A DNA stretch of 64,000 nt from Lolium rigidum (taxonomy: Eukaryota; Streptophyta; Magnoliopsida; Poales; Poaceae), in NCBI RefSeq assembly GCF_022539505.1, contig NW_025901059.1:1-64000 (forward strand). Reading direction: 5' to 3'. Shown here piece after piece: positions 46,601-58,815 of this stretch. Numbering within the stretch: the stretch's first letter is position 1; every line of letters begins with the position of its first letter. The position numbers and the translations under genes were made by a program. The notes under the pieces are model-generated. The model saw only the letters and a list, made by a program, of their open reading frames with translations, had not been told where the DNA came from and made no database searches.

Positions 46601-47666
46601 CATTAAACTAAAATATTTTATTATCATATTTGCTCCTCTATAAATTTGTTAAGGAATTATAATTTTATATATATTATTAAGTTCACTTATGTTCAAATTT
46701 CAGTTTAATTCCCAATGTTGTAAAAAAATATTTAAATTCATATTCAGATTACAAAAAATATCTCCCACAATTTTTTTTGGAAAAAACATCACTAAAATTT
46801 CAGTTTAAAAAATGTGACTTGTAATTCAGGATTTTAGTAGTTATTTCTAATATTTTGTTTGGTGTCATCCGAGTAAGATACCACACATGAGTCATGTTGT
46901 ATGCATGTCTGCAGCTATCAGGTCAAGGAAAATTGTTAAAGAAGGTAAATGGTGTAATAAAGCATAAATATGAGCTAAGGCAATTGTTTTCCTTCTATGA
47001 TAAATTTTATGGTGTATAATATTAGCTCATGATTTTTTCTCTTTGTATTTACACTAATCCTCAATTGTTTTTTTAATCTTTATATTATTCATCCATCCTA
47101 ATCCTCATTTGTTAAGATCAAATGGTTATTAACATCAACAAAGAAATAATTATTTGTTGGTGGCAGTAGCTGTGCATGAAACAGTAAAACCGTGAAAGAA
47201 AGTACTGAAAGAGAGAAGAGAATTGAATTGTTGCGGGCGATCTTGTAGTCTTGCATACCTTGAACTGCGTGGTGTTTTCGGCGCCGAGGGCGGCGGTGAG
47301 CGCGGCGATCTCGGCCTCGCTGGCGGCGAGCGACTGGTGCAGCAACGCCCTCTCGCCGGTGGCCTCGTCGACCTTGCGGCGGTAGACCCGCATGCACTCC
47401 GCCTCCAGCTCGTGCACCATCCGCTCCCTCTCCTCCCGGCTCTTTCCTATCTCCCCCCACAATTGCTGCACGCGCATACATGTATCGATCAAACCACACA
47501 GCACTCGACAACACAAAGCCTGGCCACAATCCAACCCAGGGAGGAAGAAGACACGCACCCTGAGCTCCGCGAGCAGCGGCGTACAGCTTCCGACCTCCAA
47601 TCCGCCGGCGCCGGACAGAGCCAGCGGCGCCATGTTGTACAGCAGCTCCGCGGCGACCTCCCCCAT
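43618..47666 (-). CDS. MAP65: MAP65/ASE1-family microtubule-associated protein (complete, ten exons, 618 aa)
   Basis: MAP65 proteins crosslink antiparallel microtubules in the phragmoplast, preprophase band and cortical arrays. Exons: 47666-47559, 47465-47259, 46354-46100, 45599-45384, 45295-44980, 44838-44687, 44586-44499, 44376-44303, 44172-44098, 43983-43618. All introns are GT-AG, phases agree, and the frame is open to TGA at 43618-43620. The N-terminal half is a coiled-coil rod (LLAELRQLWGEIG at residues 31-43, LEAECMRVYRRKVDEA near 56-71). The conserved microtubule-binding block spans about residues 369-490 (NKWLLACDEEKWLEEHNL, DENRFNTGRTARQNLKRAEKAR, LAWESERKKPFLYDG). The tail (about 500-618) is Ser/Gly-rich and basic, where the family is usually phosphorylated. 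The region around residues 103-125 departs from well-known members. This is a family-level call; the subfamily number is not assigned. Confidence 0.95.
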
Positions 47667-47793
47667 GGTCAGCGTACCGGCGTGTGAGACTGTTCGGGAA
47701 GAAGGTTGCTTGAGAGTTGAGTTTGAGAGGTTGAGAGGGTTTAGGAGTTAAGAGGACGACGTCGCTGATGGATACGTTGGTTGGAGGTCAGCA

Positions 47794-47799
47794 TATATA
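47794..47799 (-). promoter_or_regulatory. probable TATA box of the MAP65 gene
   Basis: CTATATATG on the minus strand lies about 130 bases upstream of the start codon. It is the best core promoter candidate in the first 400 bases. Confidence 0.6.
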
Positions 47800-49940
47800 G
47801 CTGGAAGATCAGGTCACATCGCATGATTGGGCCGGGTAGGCTCGGAGAGCAGCCGCTGTGGATGGGTACACGACAAGTGTGGAAGATGGTGGTGGTGGCC
47901 GGCAAGCCGTGGCCGTGTAGGCCATAGAAGAAAAGGGAAAAGAAGAGGAGGAAGAAGAAGCCTTGGCTAATAAAGCCAGTGTTTTCGGGTGCGAATATAT
48001 GCTCCACCGTACCAGCTGATTTGTGCTTTGTTTAGTGCTTGTTTATGCCTTGTTTTTCAGTTAGCTTTATTAGAACCATGCATCGTCATGCTCTTCGATA
48101 GATATTGACACTCGCGCCTTCACGCGTCACGAATTATTTAGTGTAGAACCGTCCGAGTGTTTGAATATAGTTCGTCTCCAATGCATTCCCGTTGCTCATA
48201 ATACAGTAGGGGTTTCTAGAGTGTAGACCATGTCAAAAAATCTAATTGGTGGCATACAATTTAATTGATCAAACCTGCCGGTAGCAACCAGAAAAACCTC
48301 AACCGGTCCCTAGCTACCGAGATTTTCAGTTTATTTAGGCTGTAGATGAACCCCCCTTTTTAGAGGGAACCCCATTTTTAATGGAACATGTGTTTACATG
48401 CTTGACAGTGCTAGGTATATGTTTCACATATAAGGATTTGACATAGATTTTAATGGGTAAACCGGCAGGTAGCTTCATGCTGCAGAAGTGCAGATAGACC
48501 CCATTTGTTAATGGAACATGTGTGCCAATGCTTGTCATTAACTGTTTTGTATGTTTCACACACACAAGGGTTTAACGAAACTTTAAAAACAAGTTTTCAA
48601 CACGTCATGACGGTCCAACGTGTAGATGTTTGGCCGTGCTTTTCATGCATAAGCGTATATTGCATGGCAAAAGAAACAAAGGCGCCTATCTTGTTCATAG
48701 TTTCATACTCATGCATGCATGACATTGGTCGACATCGACACCAACTCTTTGATTATGTCATCTTGTGATTGTCTGATTAATTAACCCCCTTTAGCTTTCC
48801 AGTTTTCGGTCTGTTTTTTATGCGGTAGGTTAGCAAGCGAATAGATAAAGGCAAAGCATCCGGTGCAGTCAACTGCCACTACCTGAAATAGACCACACAA
48901 CAGATGCTATGATTGGGATTGTTCCCAAGCTTTATCTTTGTCTCAAGAAAGACATCGGTGGTTGCATGCATGCATTGGCAAAGCTTGGGTGATGGGCTGG
49001 ATGATATGCATGGGTTGTTGCCGTGAGACTCTGAGTCCCAAATCCTATCCCAACCCCCATACTTTTGCACCTATGCAAAAAAATGTATTTGCACACTTAT
49101 TTTTGTCGTGGTTAGCTTTAAACTAAGTTGCGTGTGTGCTTGCATGGGCCCTACATGTGATGCAAACATTCCAACAGTCCAAATCAACGATTACAGACGC
49201 CCTGTGCATGTAAACAAAATAAGCTAAAGAAAGAGTGGATAAGGACCTCTTAACAGATGAATTGCACAGAAAAATCGCATTCCCATTCCGGTGGTTTAGA
49301 ACAGGTTTGGACAGTCGGATCCACGGGAGTGTATCTCTTATGACACTTCCTTGCTCTCTGAAGCAGAGAGGCGACCCAAAATCATAACCTAACTTATTCG
49401 ATCATTGAGTGAAAACACTAGCAGTCTAGAACAGGAACCACAGATGTCCGTTCTTTCATGACGTGGACAGGCGAACTGAAATCATAACCTAATTACATGT
49501 CAGGAAAACTATGAAATCATAATAACGAAAGCTAGCTAGCCAGTGTCAACTAAGGATCAGTTGCTATTGTTTTATTTTTGGGAAAACCTAGCAGAACACC
49601 GTTTGTTTATTAAGAAGAGGAGACAAATATTTACAAGCTAAACATGTGTTTCATAGTGGAAAAAAAAACCTTTTTTACAAATTAGAAAAAAGAACCCATG
49701 GAAGCTGAAAAAATAGGATTGCAACTCGATCGACGCAGAAGTAGCTCCCCTACATATTTGTAGCGCCACCATTCTCCCATGGACTCTCCTCGGAAATGGC
49801 GATCTTGCTCGTTTTCACTTCAAGGTGGGCTAGTGGTCTTCAACACAAACATGGACACGTAATTTCCCGTTGTCGATGGTTCTAAGGCATTATATACTAC
49901 TACTTTGTAACTCTCAGAAACTTCTCCACGTCACTCTCTC
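47800..49940. other. upstream region of MAP65, no gene seen
   Basis: Mixed-composition DNA with several TGCATGCA (RY-like) motifs near 48710 and 48965. A diverged local duplication is present (48371-48430 against 48501-48560, both containing AATGGAACATGTGT). No coding sequence is recognised. Confidence 0.5.
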
Positions 49941-50399
49941 CTCATCTGGATGTGGCCTGACGGCGTCACTCACGGAGAACTACCTCTCTCTCTCTCTCTT
50001 TCTCTCTCTCCTCTTAGGCGCGAGAGCGCGTCCGTTGTATCAGGGCACGGCAGCTCCTCCTCTCCTCTCGGGCCAAATTTGGTCGATCTTGGGAGAAGGT
50101 GGCCCAGGAGGCGAGAACGAAGGAAGAGGTCCATCGGCGGCGAGCGCATCCTGCCTCCTCTTCGGCCAGATCTATTGTGGGATGAGCAGCGGAGTGAGTA
50201 GCTAAGGTTGGCACTAACATTGTGGGATCCTCCTTCCCATGGTGCATCGATCCATGGCAGCACCAGTGGACTGGAGGATAACGACGACCTCCCACCGATT
50301 CGAAAGTATAAAGATTTATGTGACCGGCTATCATGACGATGAATTGGTGTTCTTCATAGCTAGGGTTACAATTGTTGTCATTTCTTGGTTCTTGTACTC

Positions 50400-50700
50400 C
50401 CTCTGTTCCAATTAATGAATGGGCATATAAAATTCGTGACAAGTCAAACTTTTAAGACTGAACGAATCTCCTATTGTGTACCTTGTGAGCAAGAGGGGCT
50501 GAATGTAATGAAAATTAGATAGATTAACAAGTTGTCCGGTACTAGAAGTATAAACATTGATAGTATGTTTTCTTCTTAATGTCGCATGTTAAGAGCTTAT
50601 GAAAAACTTCTATGGTATGCTTTTGGGTTGTGTGCAACTTTGTTATGTAAAGCCGAGCTAACCCTTTTGATATTAATAAAAAATAATTTGATAAAAAAAA
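50400..50700 (+). repeat. LINE-like 3' end
   Basis: It ends TTTTGATATTAATAAAA...GATAAAAAAAA, the tail pattern of many grass LINEs. No reverse transcriptase is left. 49941-50399 upstream has a CT-rich run (about 49981-50012) and no recognised gene. Confidence 0.45.
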
Positions 50701-51199
50701 GCTGTGCCCACAAGATTTCAAATATTGATACTCACATTCCTACACATGTGTAGGCTAGCCCATGTTAAGCGGCCCACCTGCTTTGTCAAGTGTCTGTGTA
50801 TGAGTATGTGTACCAGGAATGTTTCTCATGCGGGCTGAAGATGAGAGCGGATGGAGGTGGGTTGTTGTGGGCATGTGGTGCAACGTTGTTGAGGAGATGG
50901 CGGCTGCTCCTGTGGGGATCGGGCGCTGGAGGGATGTGGTGTGGTGCGGTGCCGCTGCTGGCGGCAATGGTGCCCACACGCGCAAAGTCTGCACAAGGAT
51001 GGTGCAGAGCAAGGAGTTCTCCTGGTGGTTAAGTTGTGCAGTGGTTGGTCCAAATGTCCAATGCGCAGGATGGAGCCATGGAGGTCTTCGGGAGCGGATC
51101 CGGGTGAAAACTTTTTTTAGGCTAGTGGCCAGAGCCGGCGATGGAGGTGCTTTGGGCACTGTCTCTTTCCTGAAGGCATCATCAAGGTGAAGCTTCCTC

Positions 51200-52580
51200 T
51201 CTTCCTTATGCTTCCTCTAGGGAACCCTAGATCCATGGATCGGATAATGGCGGTACTCCTAAGTCGTTCCGCACTAGGGTAATTATCTTTGGAGATGTGC
51301 ATCGGCCGGAGGGACCAACGGATGGATTCGGTGGTGGGTGCAGGGCTCCGCGTGCTCGCTATCGTGACAACAACAATGGCGATGAGCGATGGTGTAGTTG
51401 CGGCAAGATCTTGTTCGTTGGCTCTTGTTCCGGCGTATTTGACTCGTATTCCTCTTGGACTTCCCATGCTATGAAGTTGGAGCTACCACCTCGGTGGCGT
51501 GTGGCGACGATGAGCGGTGAAGAGAAGTCTATGTGTGAAGATCTTCATCGGCGCAGATCTTGCACATCTCCTCTCCGGAGCTCGTCACCAAAATCGGGGC
51601 TACCATTCTTTTGCGTTAAGGGTCAATTGTTTGGCATAGGTCAACATGTGCTTCATGAGGCAGCAGCGGTGATAACCTCTCTGTTGGTCGTTCCTCGATG
51701 AAATTGGAGTCGTTGGCTCATCGATGAAATCGGTGGGCAACCTCAACGACAAACCTCGTTTCGATGGTATGTTTGCGGCTTTTGTCAGTAGCCAGGTTGG
51801 CTCCTAGGGCCTCTCTTGCGTGAAGAGGAGGACCTACCGGAGGCTTGGACTCGTGATCTGGCCTGAGGGTTGAGTTCCGGAAGGCTCTGCCGGCGAATGT
51901 AACAGTGCTTTGCCTGGAGTTTGCTGGATCAGAGGTATTCGGTCGTGCGCACCCATGCGTTTATTCCGACCGTTTGGTTCTGGAGGGAGCGGCGCGAAGC
52001 TCTTTTTCTGTGTTGACATCAAGTGACTATGGATCCATGATGAAAGTCAGAAGAAGAGAATTTCATGAAGGCCGGAGGGGAGGACTAGCTAAGGGAGGTT
52101 CAAGTCTCCGCGCTGTTGAGGGGCTTGCTTGGTGTCCGGGCTTCACAGCAGCGGTATGAAAGTGGGGGCGACAACACATGTGAAGCGCGAGTCCTACCTT
52201 TCGAGGGTGAAAATCCAAGGTCCGGCCTTAATTGGTTGTGCCTGGCAGTGACCTTGGTGGAGGCATTGTTTTGAGAGTGGGGACTATCTTCAGGGTGAAA
52301 ACCTAAGATCTTTGATCGGGCGACGACGGTGTTGGAGCACTGTTCCCTTCTTGGAGGCGTCATTTTTTGGAGAGTCTGCAATTCAGGTGTTGTCATGGTG
52401 GTGGATGTATTGCTATTGTTAGGTCCGTGATACTGTAGCGGGACTTTTGTTTCTTAGTTTTCTTTTCGTTTTTTTTGGCTGTGTGCATCCGTAGTGCCAT
52501 TAGGGTGGTGCGTTGTTGCAGAGACCGGGTGTAATTGGTATCTCTTGATATTAATATATTCCCTTTATCGAAAAAAAAGC
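51200..52580 (+). repeat. noncoding LINE-derived repeat with 3' tail
   Basis: The end GACCGGGTGTAATTGG...TTGATATTAATATATTCC...CGAAAAAAAA is a common grass LINE 3' terminus. The body is GC-rich with only chance frames. The 5' limit is not clear, and 50755-51200 may belong to it. A target duplication was not found. Confidence 0.5.
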
Positions 52581-53519
52581 CAGATTGGCTAGGTGTGCCT
52601 TCGGGCGGCTGTTTTTATGATGGTCGGGAGGGTGTTTGTGACGATTTTTACCTGATTTTCAACTAATAAACTGGGCATTATGTTCTTAATTAATACGATG
52701 AGACAAAGTTTTTGCCTTCGTTGCAAAAGAAAATTAGTAAGAAATGACTTCCGGACGGCCATGTGCCTGATTCACATGGTCGGATCACGACTCACCTGTA
52801 CTCATTCGCGTGGCATTATTTTGTTTCGTAGGACAACACAGACTTCTTAATGTCGCAGTGACGAGCTTGAAGTGAACACGCCACCCTGCTTACGTGCTCA
52901 GCATTTGACAATCTATGCCTATGGGTCACTCTCTTCTTCTTTTCTGACACCTAGTACCCATGCGTCATGCTATAAAGGAAGGGTCACAACTCAAGAAAGT
53001 CCCCAAGTTGACATCGAACAACCACATCGTTGGCCGATCAACGCCAGCATATAGTCAGAAGTGTGTAGTCTAGTCTGCGGTTCTTTTGTATTGGGCATGG
53101 AGACATTTTGAGCACCCAAAAGCACCAGGATTCTGCATTCGATTCCGTTAATCCATGTTACTACATAAAACTGAAATGAAAAATGGTTATGTAATGGGTG
53201 CAGAACGAGGAAGCTCTTCTTTTAAAAAATAAAATAAAACCGAAAGCATTGCTCGAACTTAGTGCGTGGTTGTGATGATGTTCGAAGAGTGCACTTTACA
53301 CGTTTATTCTTTCTTTTTTTCAAAATGTGGATGCTTCGGCCTCTGCATCATCAGCATATGCACACAGTTTTCTATTAGAAGTATCATGCAAAATTCGAAG
53401 TTTACAAATCATGAATCAGAAAGGGTCGATACAAAAATGAACCATCAAAAAAGAAAATAGGATTTTCTAGTGCTAGACATCTTGTAATCTATTACTATGC
53501 CACCAGGTAGCCCGATAGA
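52581..53519. other. no gene seen
   Basis: AT-rich intergenic DNA without recognisable termini, motifs or protein. Confidence 0.5.
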
Positions 53520-54010
53520 AGATATCATGTGTAATCATCAGCAGCCGGTCGCACCCAGTAACCATAATTTCCCGCCGATCCTCCAGGATAGGAAACACCA
53601 TAGCTGAATCTAGTGTAAAGCCATATGAATAACCTCCAAAATAATTTTAGAATCTTTTCTGTTAAATACAATATTATTACAACAGTTATCGACCAAACTA
53701 AAGCTGAAACACCAATGTGAATTTAGACTTAGTTTTTGTGTCGATATCATTCAACCAATTTCCAAACAGGTTGGTAATATTAGTTGGCGGTGGAATATCA
53801 AAAGTGGCATAAACAATACGCCGAACTAATTTAGCAAAAGGAAAATAGATAAAAAAAAGATGATTCATTGTCTCCTCCGAATCACAGAAACAACATTTCG
53901 TACCCCGTTCGAATTCTTTTTAGCTAAAGTATCCCGTGTAAGAAGGACTTCTTCTTTATTTAAGAACCACATAAAAACTTTTATATTTAGTGTGATTTTC
54001 AGCTTCTAGA
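53520..54010 (-). pseudogene. LINE zinc-binding (zf-RVT) domain fragment
   Basis: Minus-strand reading gives the C-terminal domain of plant LINE reverse transcriptase in pieces: KVFMWFLNKEEVLLTRDTLA, then a frameshifted cysteine segment near 53890, then NITNLFGNWLNDIDTK near 53740. Stops and shifts make it non-functional. Confidence 0.7.
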
Positions 54011-54237
54011 GATACTTTCTAAGAAAACGAATGTGTCCATTCATTAAAACCGCATACATCGTTTTAACTGTGAATAAACCTAAACGAGTCTAATGTCTTA
54101 CAAAATGAAATATTAATTAACATCAACGAGATGCTCTAAGTAGAAGAAATTGCCAAAAGATCATGATCATCAAGAACCACTAGCACATATATACCACAAT
54201 TCTGGAAAGCTTGGTACTCAGATCTCGGCTCAAAACT

Positions 54238-54249
54238 TGGTATCAGAGC
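54238..54249 (+). promoter_or_regulatory. copia primer binding site (tRNA-iMet)
   Basis: TGGTATCAGAGC is the standard primer site of Ty1/copia elements and lies 71 bases before the gag ATG. Confidence 0.92.
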
Positions 54250-54320
54250 CACATCGCAGCCCCATCGCAGCCGCCGAAACCGAGCCCCACGAGATCGATC
54301 TCCTCTCCGTCGCTTCTCCA

Positions 54321-55275
54321 ATGGCGATGACGACCACCTCTGCCCAGGCCTCCACCGCCCTCGGGCCGATCGTCTCTCCTCCGGTTGCAGCTGCTCCCGC
54401 CGCGGTCACTCCGATCGCGATCCGCCTCGACAAAGGGAACTTTGCCCTATGGAGGGTTCTCTCCCTCACCAACCTCTCAGGCGCGTCCCTTCACGGCTTC
54501 CTCGACGGGACAGCCGTCGCTCCGGCCCGACCATCACCGAGGGGGCAGGTGATGCCGCTCGGGCCGTGCCCAACCCGCGTATGCGACGTGGTGGACTCGG
54601 GACCAGAAGGTCAAAGGTGTGCTCCTCTCCTCCATGACGGAGGACATAGCGAGCCAACTCCTCGGCTGCACGACGGCCGCCGAGGTGTGGACGGCGATCC
54701 ACGCCATGTTCTCAGCTCGAGCCGCAGCGAGCGTGCGGCATATCCGGCGCCGGATCCGAGCGCCGAGGAAGGGCGACATGTCCGCCGGCGAGTATATGCA
54801 CAAGGTCAAAGCCTTGGCCGACTCCATGACCGCCGCTGGTTTTCCGCTCCAAGACGACGAGATCATTGACTATATGCTCACCGGCTTGGGGAAGGACTTC
54901 AACCCGATCGCGGCGTCGCTTAATGTTGTCACCACTCCGGTGACCGCCGCCAGCCTTCTATTCTATGGTGCTGAACTTTGAAGCGCTGCAGCTCTCGCAG
55001 CAAGCTGATAATGAGGAGTGGACGTCGTCGGCCAATGCCACGATGCGCTCCAACGCTCCCCCGGTGAACCGCCCGTACGTGCAAGATACTGGTCGCACAT
55101 CTGGCGGTCGTCCTTCAGGCGGCTACCCGCAGCAGCAGCAGCAGGGCCAGGGTGGTCAGGATCGTCGCCGCAACAATGGTGGCGGCGGTGGTGGGGGAGG
55201 CTACAACGGCCGGCGCCGCTGGCGTCCCAAGTGCCGCGATCCGCAAGAATTGGGGTCATGAGGCCCAAGATTGTC
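54321..55275 (+). pseudogene. copia gag, frame-broken
   Basis: Starts MAMTTTSAQAST. Typical gag blocks are LDKGNFALWR (about residue 40), LLGCTTAAEVWTAI and MTAAGFPLQDDEIIDYMLTG, spread over two frames with a shift near 54520-54560. A Gly/Gln-rich linker (55120-55210) precedes a damaged zinc knuckle (KCR...GHEAQDC) whose second Cys codon is missing and which is split by a frameshift near 55240. This protein forms the particle that packages element RNA. Confidence 0.8.
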
Positions 55276-58200
55276 GCCAGCGTTTCGATCATGACTACTA
55301 CCCCAACACTCGGTCCGGCAATTCGGCGTCAACTTCCAACGACTCGGGCACCGGGTCATGGACTCGGTGCGACCGATCATCTCGACAAGCGATCTCGAGC
55401 GTCCGCATGTTCGCGCTCCCTATGCTGGCAAGGATCAAGTTCAAGTAGCAAATGGTTCAGGTTTGTCTATTTCGCACATTGGAAATTCTACTATAGCCGG
55501 TTCATCTCTTCGCTTGAATAACATCCTTCATGTTCCAAATATTAGTCAAGCATCTTTTGTCTGTTTATCGTCTTGTCACGTATAATCCTATCTTTATTGA
55601 GTTTCATCGTTACTTTTTCCTTGTTAAGCACAAGGTCACGAGGAAGGTTCTTCTTCGCGGTAGAAGTCAAGGTGGTCTCTATCCTCTTCCGCTCGGCCGA
55701 GCCTCGGCCTTCTTCGGCGCGTCATGCGGCATCCAGCCGTCGTGGTCACGTCATCTCATTGGCACCAGCGTCTTGGTCATCCTACAAAAAATGTCGTTAG
55801 CTCTATTGTTAGGCAAAGTGGTCTTTTGTGTTCTCCTTCAGACAATTCAACTCTAGTTTGTGATGCTTGTCAACGTGGTAAAAGTCATCAGTTATCATAT
55901 AATGCCTCTACCCGTGTTTCTACTGAGCCCCTTGAATTAATTCATTCTGATGTGTGGGGGCCTGCCCGTGCTTCTTCGGGGGGGTTTAAGTATTATGTGA
56001 GTTTTATCGATGACTACTCTCGTTTTTGCTGGATATATCTTCTCAAGAATAAGTCAGATGTTGAGCAGGTGTTTTATGCTTTCCAAGCCCATGTTGAGCG
56101 TCTCTTGAACACTAAGATCCGCGCCGTCCAGTCTGATTGGGGGGTGAATATCATCGGTTGCATAGCTATTTTCAGCGCACCGGTATTTCTCACAGAGTCT
56201 CATGTCCACACACCTCTCAACAGAATGGCATTGCTGAGCGCAAACACCGTCACTTGGTCGAAACTGGTCTTACCTTGTTAGCCCACTCCTCTCTCCCGTT
56301 GCGATATTGGGATGAAGCCTTTCTCACTGCATGTTATCTTATTAATCGCATGCCTACACCGGTGCTTCGTCAAGACACTCCTATTCAGCGTCTTTTCCAT
56401 ATTCAGCCTAATTATGATTTTCTTCGTATTTTTGGCTGTGCTTGTTGGCCTAGTCTTCGCAAGTATAACACTCATAAACTCGAGTTTCGATCCAAGATGT
56501 GTGTGTTCCTTGGTTATAGTCCTATGCATAAAGGCTACAAGTGTCTTGATCAATCCACTGGGCGGATCTATATTTCTCGAGACGTTGTCTTTGATGAGTC
56601 TGTTTTTCCGTTTGCCACCCCCGTTGTTACTGTTGACGTGTCTACTCTTGCTGAAGCTATCACTTTTCCGTCTTCCGAACCGGCTACTAGTGTTTCTGTG
56701 CGAAATTATGACCTGACATATTTGACTACTAATCCCTCTGGTAGCACTGCTGATCATGTTGCGCAGGATCCTGCCTCGGCGACCGACGTGCGAGGAGAGC
56801 AGGCGGCCGACGTGCATGGCGAGCGGGCGATTGACGTGCATGGCGGCACGGATCCCCCAGCTGGGCCGTCCCCAGTTTCCGCCACTGGGCCGTCCTCGGC
56901 CCAGACGGCCGACTCGGCCGGTGCCTCTTCTGTGCCTAGTGCATCTGCTGAGCACTCCAGTATCTCGTCGACACACACGCCTGCGACGCCTGCCTCTACT
57001 TCTTCCGTGCATCCTATGGTGACTCGTACCCGGGATGCTACACGACGACCGAAAGAATACACGGACGGTACAGTTCGTTATGATCCATCTCGCCGGGCTT
57101 TCTTTGCGACTCCTGTTTCGCATACTGATGCTTTCCGTGATCCTGCATGGCGTATCGCTATGTCCGATGAGTTTGCTGCTCTCTGTCACACTAATACCTG
57201 GAAGTTGGTACCTCGTCCTCCAGGAGTTAATATTGTAGGCAGCAAATGGGTGTTTAAGACCAAGCAACGACCAGATGGTTCCATTGATAAGTACAAGGCT
57301 AGACTGGTTGCTCGTGGATTCACTCAACAGCACGGTATTGATTATGGCGACACTTTCAGTCCTGTCGTCAAACCTGCAACTGTTCGTCTAGTGCTGTCTC
57401 TTGCTGTTTCGCGTGGCTGGATACTTCGCCAGGTTGATGTCAGTAATGCGTTCTTGCATGGTTATCTGACTGAGGATGTCTACATGCAACAACCCCCCGG
57501 TTTTGAGGATGCTCGGTATCCTTCTCATGTGTGCAAACTTCAGCGTGCTCTCTATGGTCTTAAGCGGTCTCCCCGTGCCCGGTATGCTCGGTTGAGTGGA
57601 CGTCTTTTTCAGCTTGGTTTTGTCTCGTCAAAGGCTGATACATCCCTGTTTATATTTTCTCGGCACGGTGTTCAGATTTACATGCTGGTCTATGTGGATG
57701 ATATCGTTATTGCTCGGTTCTACACCTGCTGCTGTTGATCGTCTGGTTCGAGAGCTTTACGCAGTTTTCCTATTAAGGATCTCGGTCCTTTGGCGTATTT
57801 TCTTGGTCTTGAGGCGTCTTACAATTCAGGGGGGATGGTTCTCACTCAGCGCAAATATGCTTTGGATTTGCTTCATCGTGTGAGTATGGAGAATTGTCGA
57901 GCCACTTCGACACCTATGGTTGCTTCGGACCGATTATGCCGAGAGTCTGGCATGTTACTAGGTACTGAAGATGCTACCAGATATCGCAGCATAGTTGGCG
58001 GGTTACAGTATTTGACACTCACCCGCCCTGATTTGTCCTTTGCTGTGAATAAAGTGTGCCAGTTTCTGTCTCAGCCAACTGATCAACATTGGGAAGCTGT
58101 AAAGCGCATATTGCGGTATGTTAAAGGGACACTTGATACAGGACTGCGTATACGCAAGTCGAATCTCACCGGTGTTAGCATTTTTACGGATGCGGATTGG

Positions 58201-58640
58201 GCAGGAGACATAGATGATCGCCGGTCTACCGCTGGGTTTGCTGTTTTCGTTGGTCCAAATCTGGTCTCATGGAGTGCCAAGAAACAGCCGACTGTCTCAA
58301 GATCTAGTACCGAGGCGGAGTATAAAGCTTTAGGTAATGGAGTTGCCGAAGCTATGTGGGTGGAGTCTCGTTTTGAAGGAGCTTGAGTACCTCGACAGCT
58401 GTACCGCCATTCCGTGGTGTGATAATCTAGGGGCTACATACCTAACGAGCAAATCCAGTTTTCCATGCCAGGACGAAGCATATTGAGATAGATTTTCATT
58501 TCGTCCGAGAGCGTGTTGCTTCTGGTGATTTAGATGTTAGGTTCATCTCGACGAATGATCAACTAGCTGATGTGTTTACTAAGCCAGCTACACGGCAGAT
58601 GTTAGACTGTTTTCAGTCCAATCTGAATCTTGTATGTAAT
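55276..58640 (+). pseudogene. copia protease-integrase-RT-RNase H, frame-broken
   Basis: The order is that of Ty1/copia. A protease region (GATDHL near 55370) is followed by integrase with the finger HWHQRLGHP...CDACQRGKS (about 55757-55885) and the core SDVWGP...FIDDYSRF. RT has [20 protein letters not shown], then [19 protein letters not shown], and the catalytic YVDDIVIA near 57695. RNase H has [18 protein letters not shown] and [12 protein letters not shown]. Frame breaks lie near 55381, 56140 (a G run), 57713, 57765 (a T run), 58367 and 58446. Four of these (55381, 57713, 58367, 58446) are CTCG or CGAG where CTG or CAG would keep the frame. If those are consensus errors, the copy may be younger than it looks. 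Confidence 0.9.
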
Positions 58641-58653
58641 AGTTAGTAGTTCA

Positions 58654-58815
58654 GATTGAGGGGTGTGTTGAGAACGGTCTCGGTCACGTATACGTGTTGT
58701 ATACGAACACCTAGAGACCTGCCGTGTTTTACTATGATTGTATGTTGATCCTATATAAATATACGAGAGGTGGAGGCTTAGACCCCACGAACCCTAAATC
58801 AAAACTGGAGCATCA
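58654..58815 (+). repeat. copia polypurine tract and short 3' LTR
   Basis: GATTGAGGGG (58654-58663) precedes TGTTGAGAACGG (58666). A TATA box, TATATAAA, lies at 58752-58759. The right end is not determined because no 5' LTR is available for comparison. Confidence 0.65.

Larger units (their letters stand above)
54238..58815 (+). mobile_element. Ty1/copia retrotransposon lacking a recognisable 5' LTR
   Basis: It starts at a tRNA-iMet primer site, continues through gag, protease, integrase, RT and RNase H in copia order, and ends with a polypurine tract and a short 3' LTR (about 58666 onward). The 108 bases before the primer site do not resemble the 3' LTR, so the 5' LTR is lost or very diverged. 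The end of the 3' LTR is uncertain. Confidence 0.85.

Noticed and set aside
49981..50012. CT-rich microsatellite-like run
   Set aside because: Short and interrupted; no evidence of function.
54238..54249. Possible tRNA gene at TGGTATCAGAGC, and at TGGCGCCGTTGCCGGGGA sites
   Set aside because: These are primer binding sites complementary to tRNA ends. No cloverleaf surrounds them.
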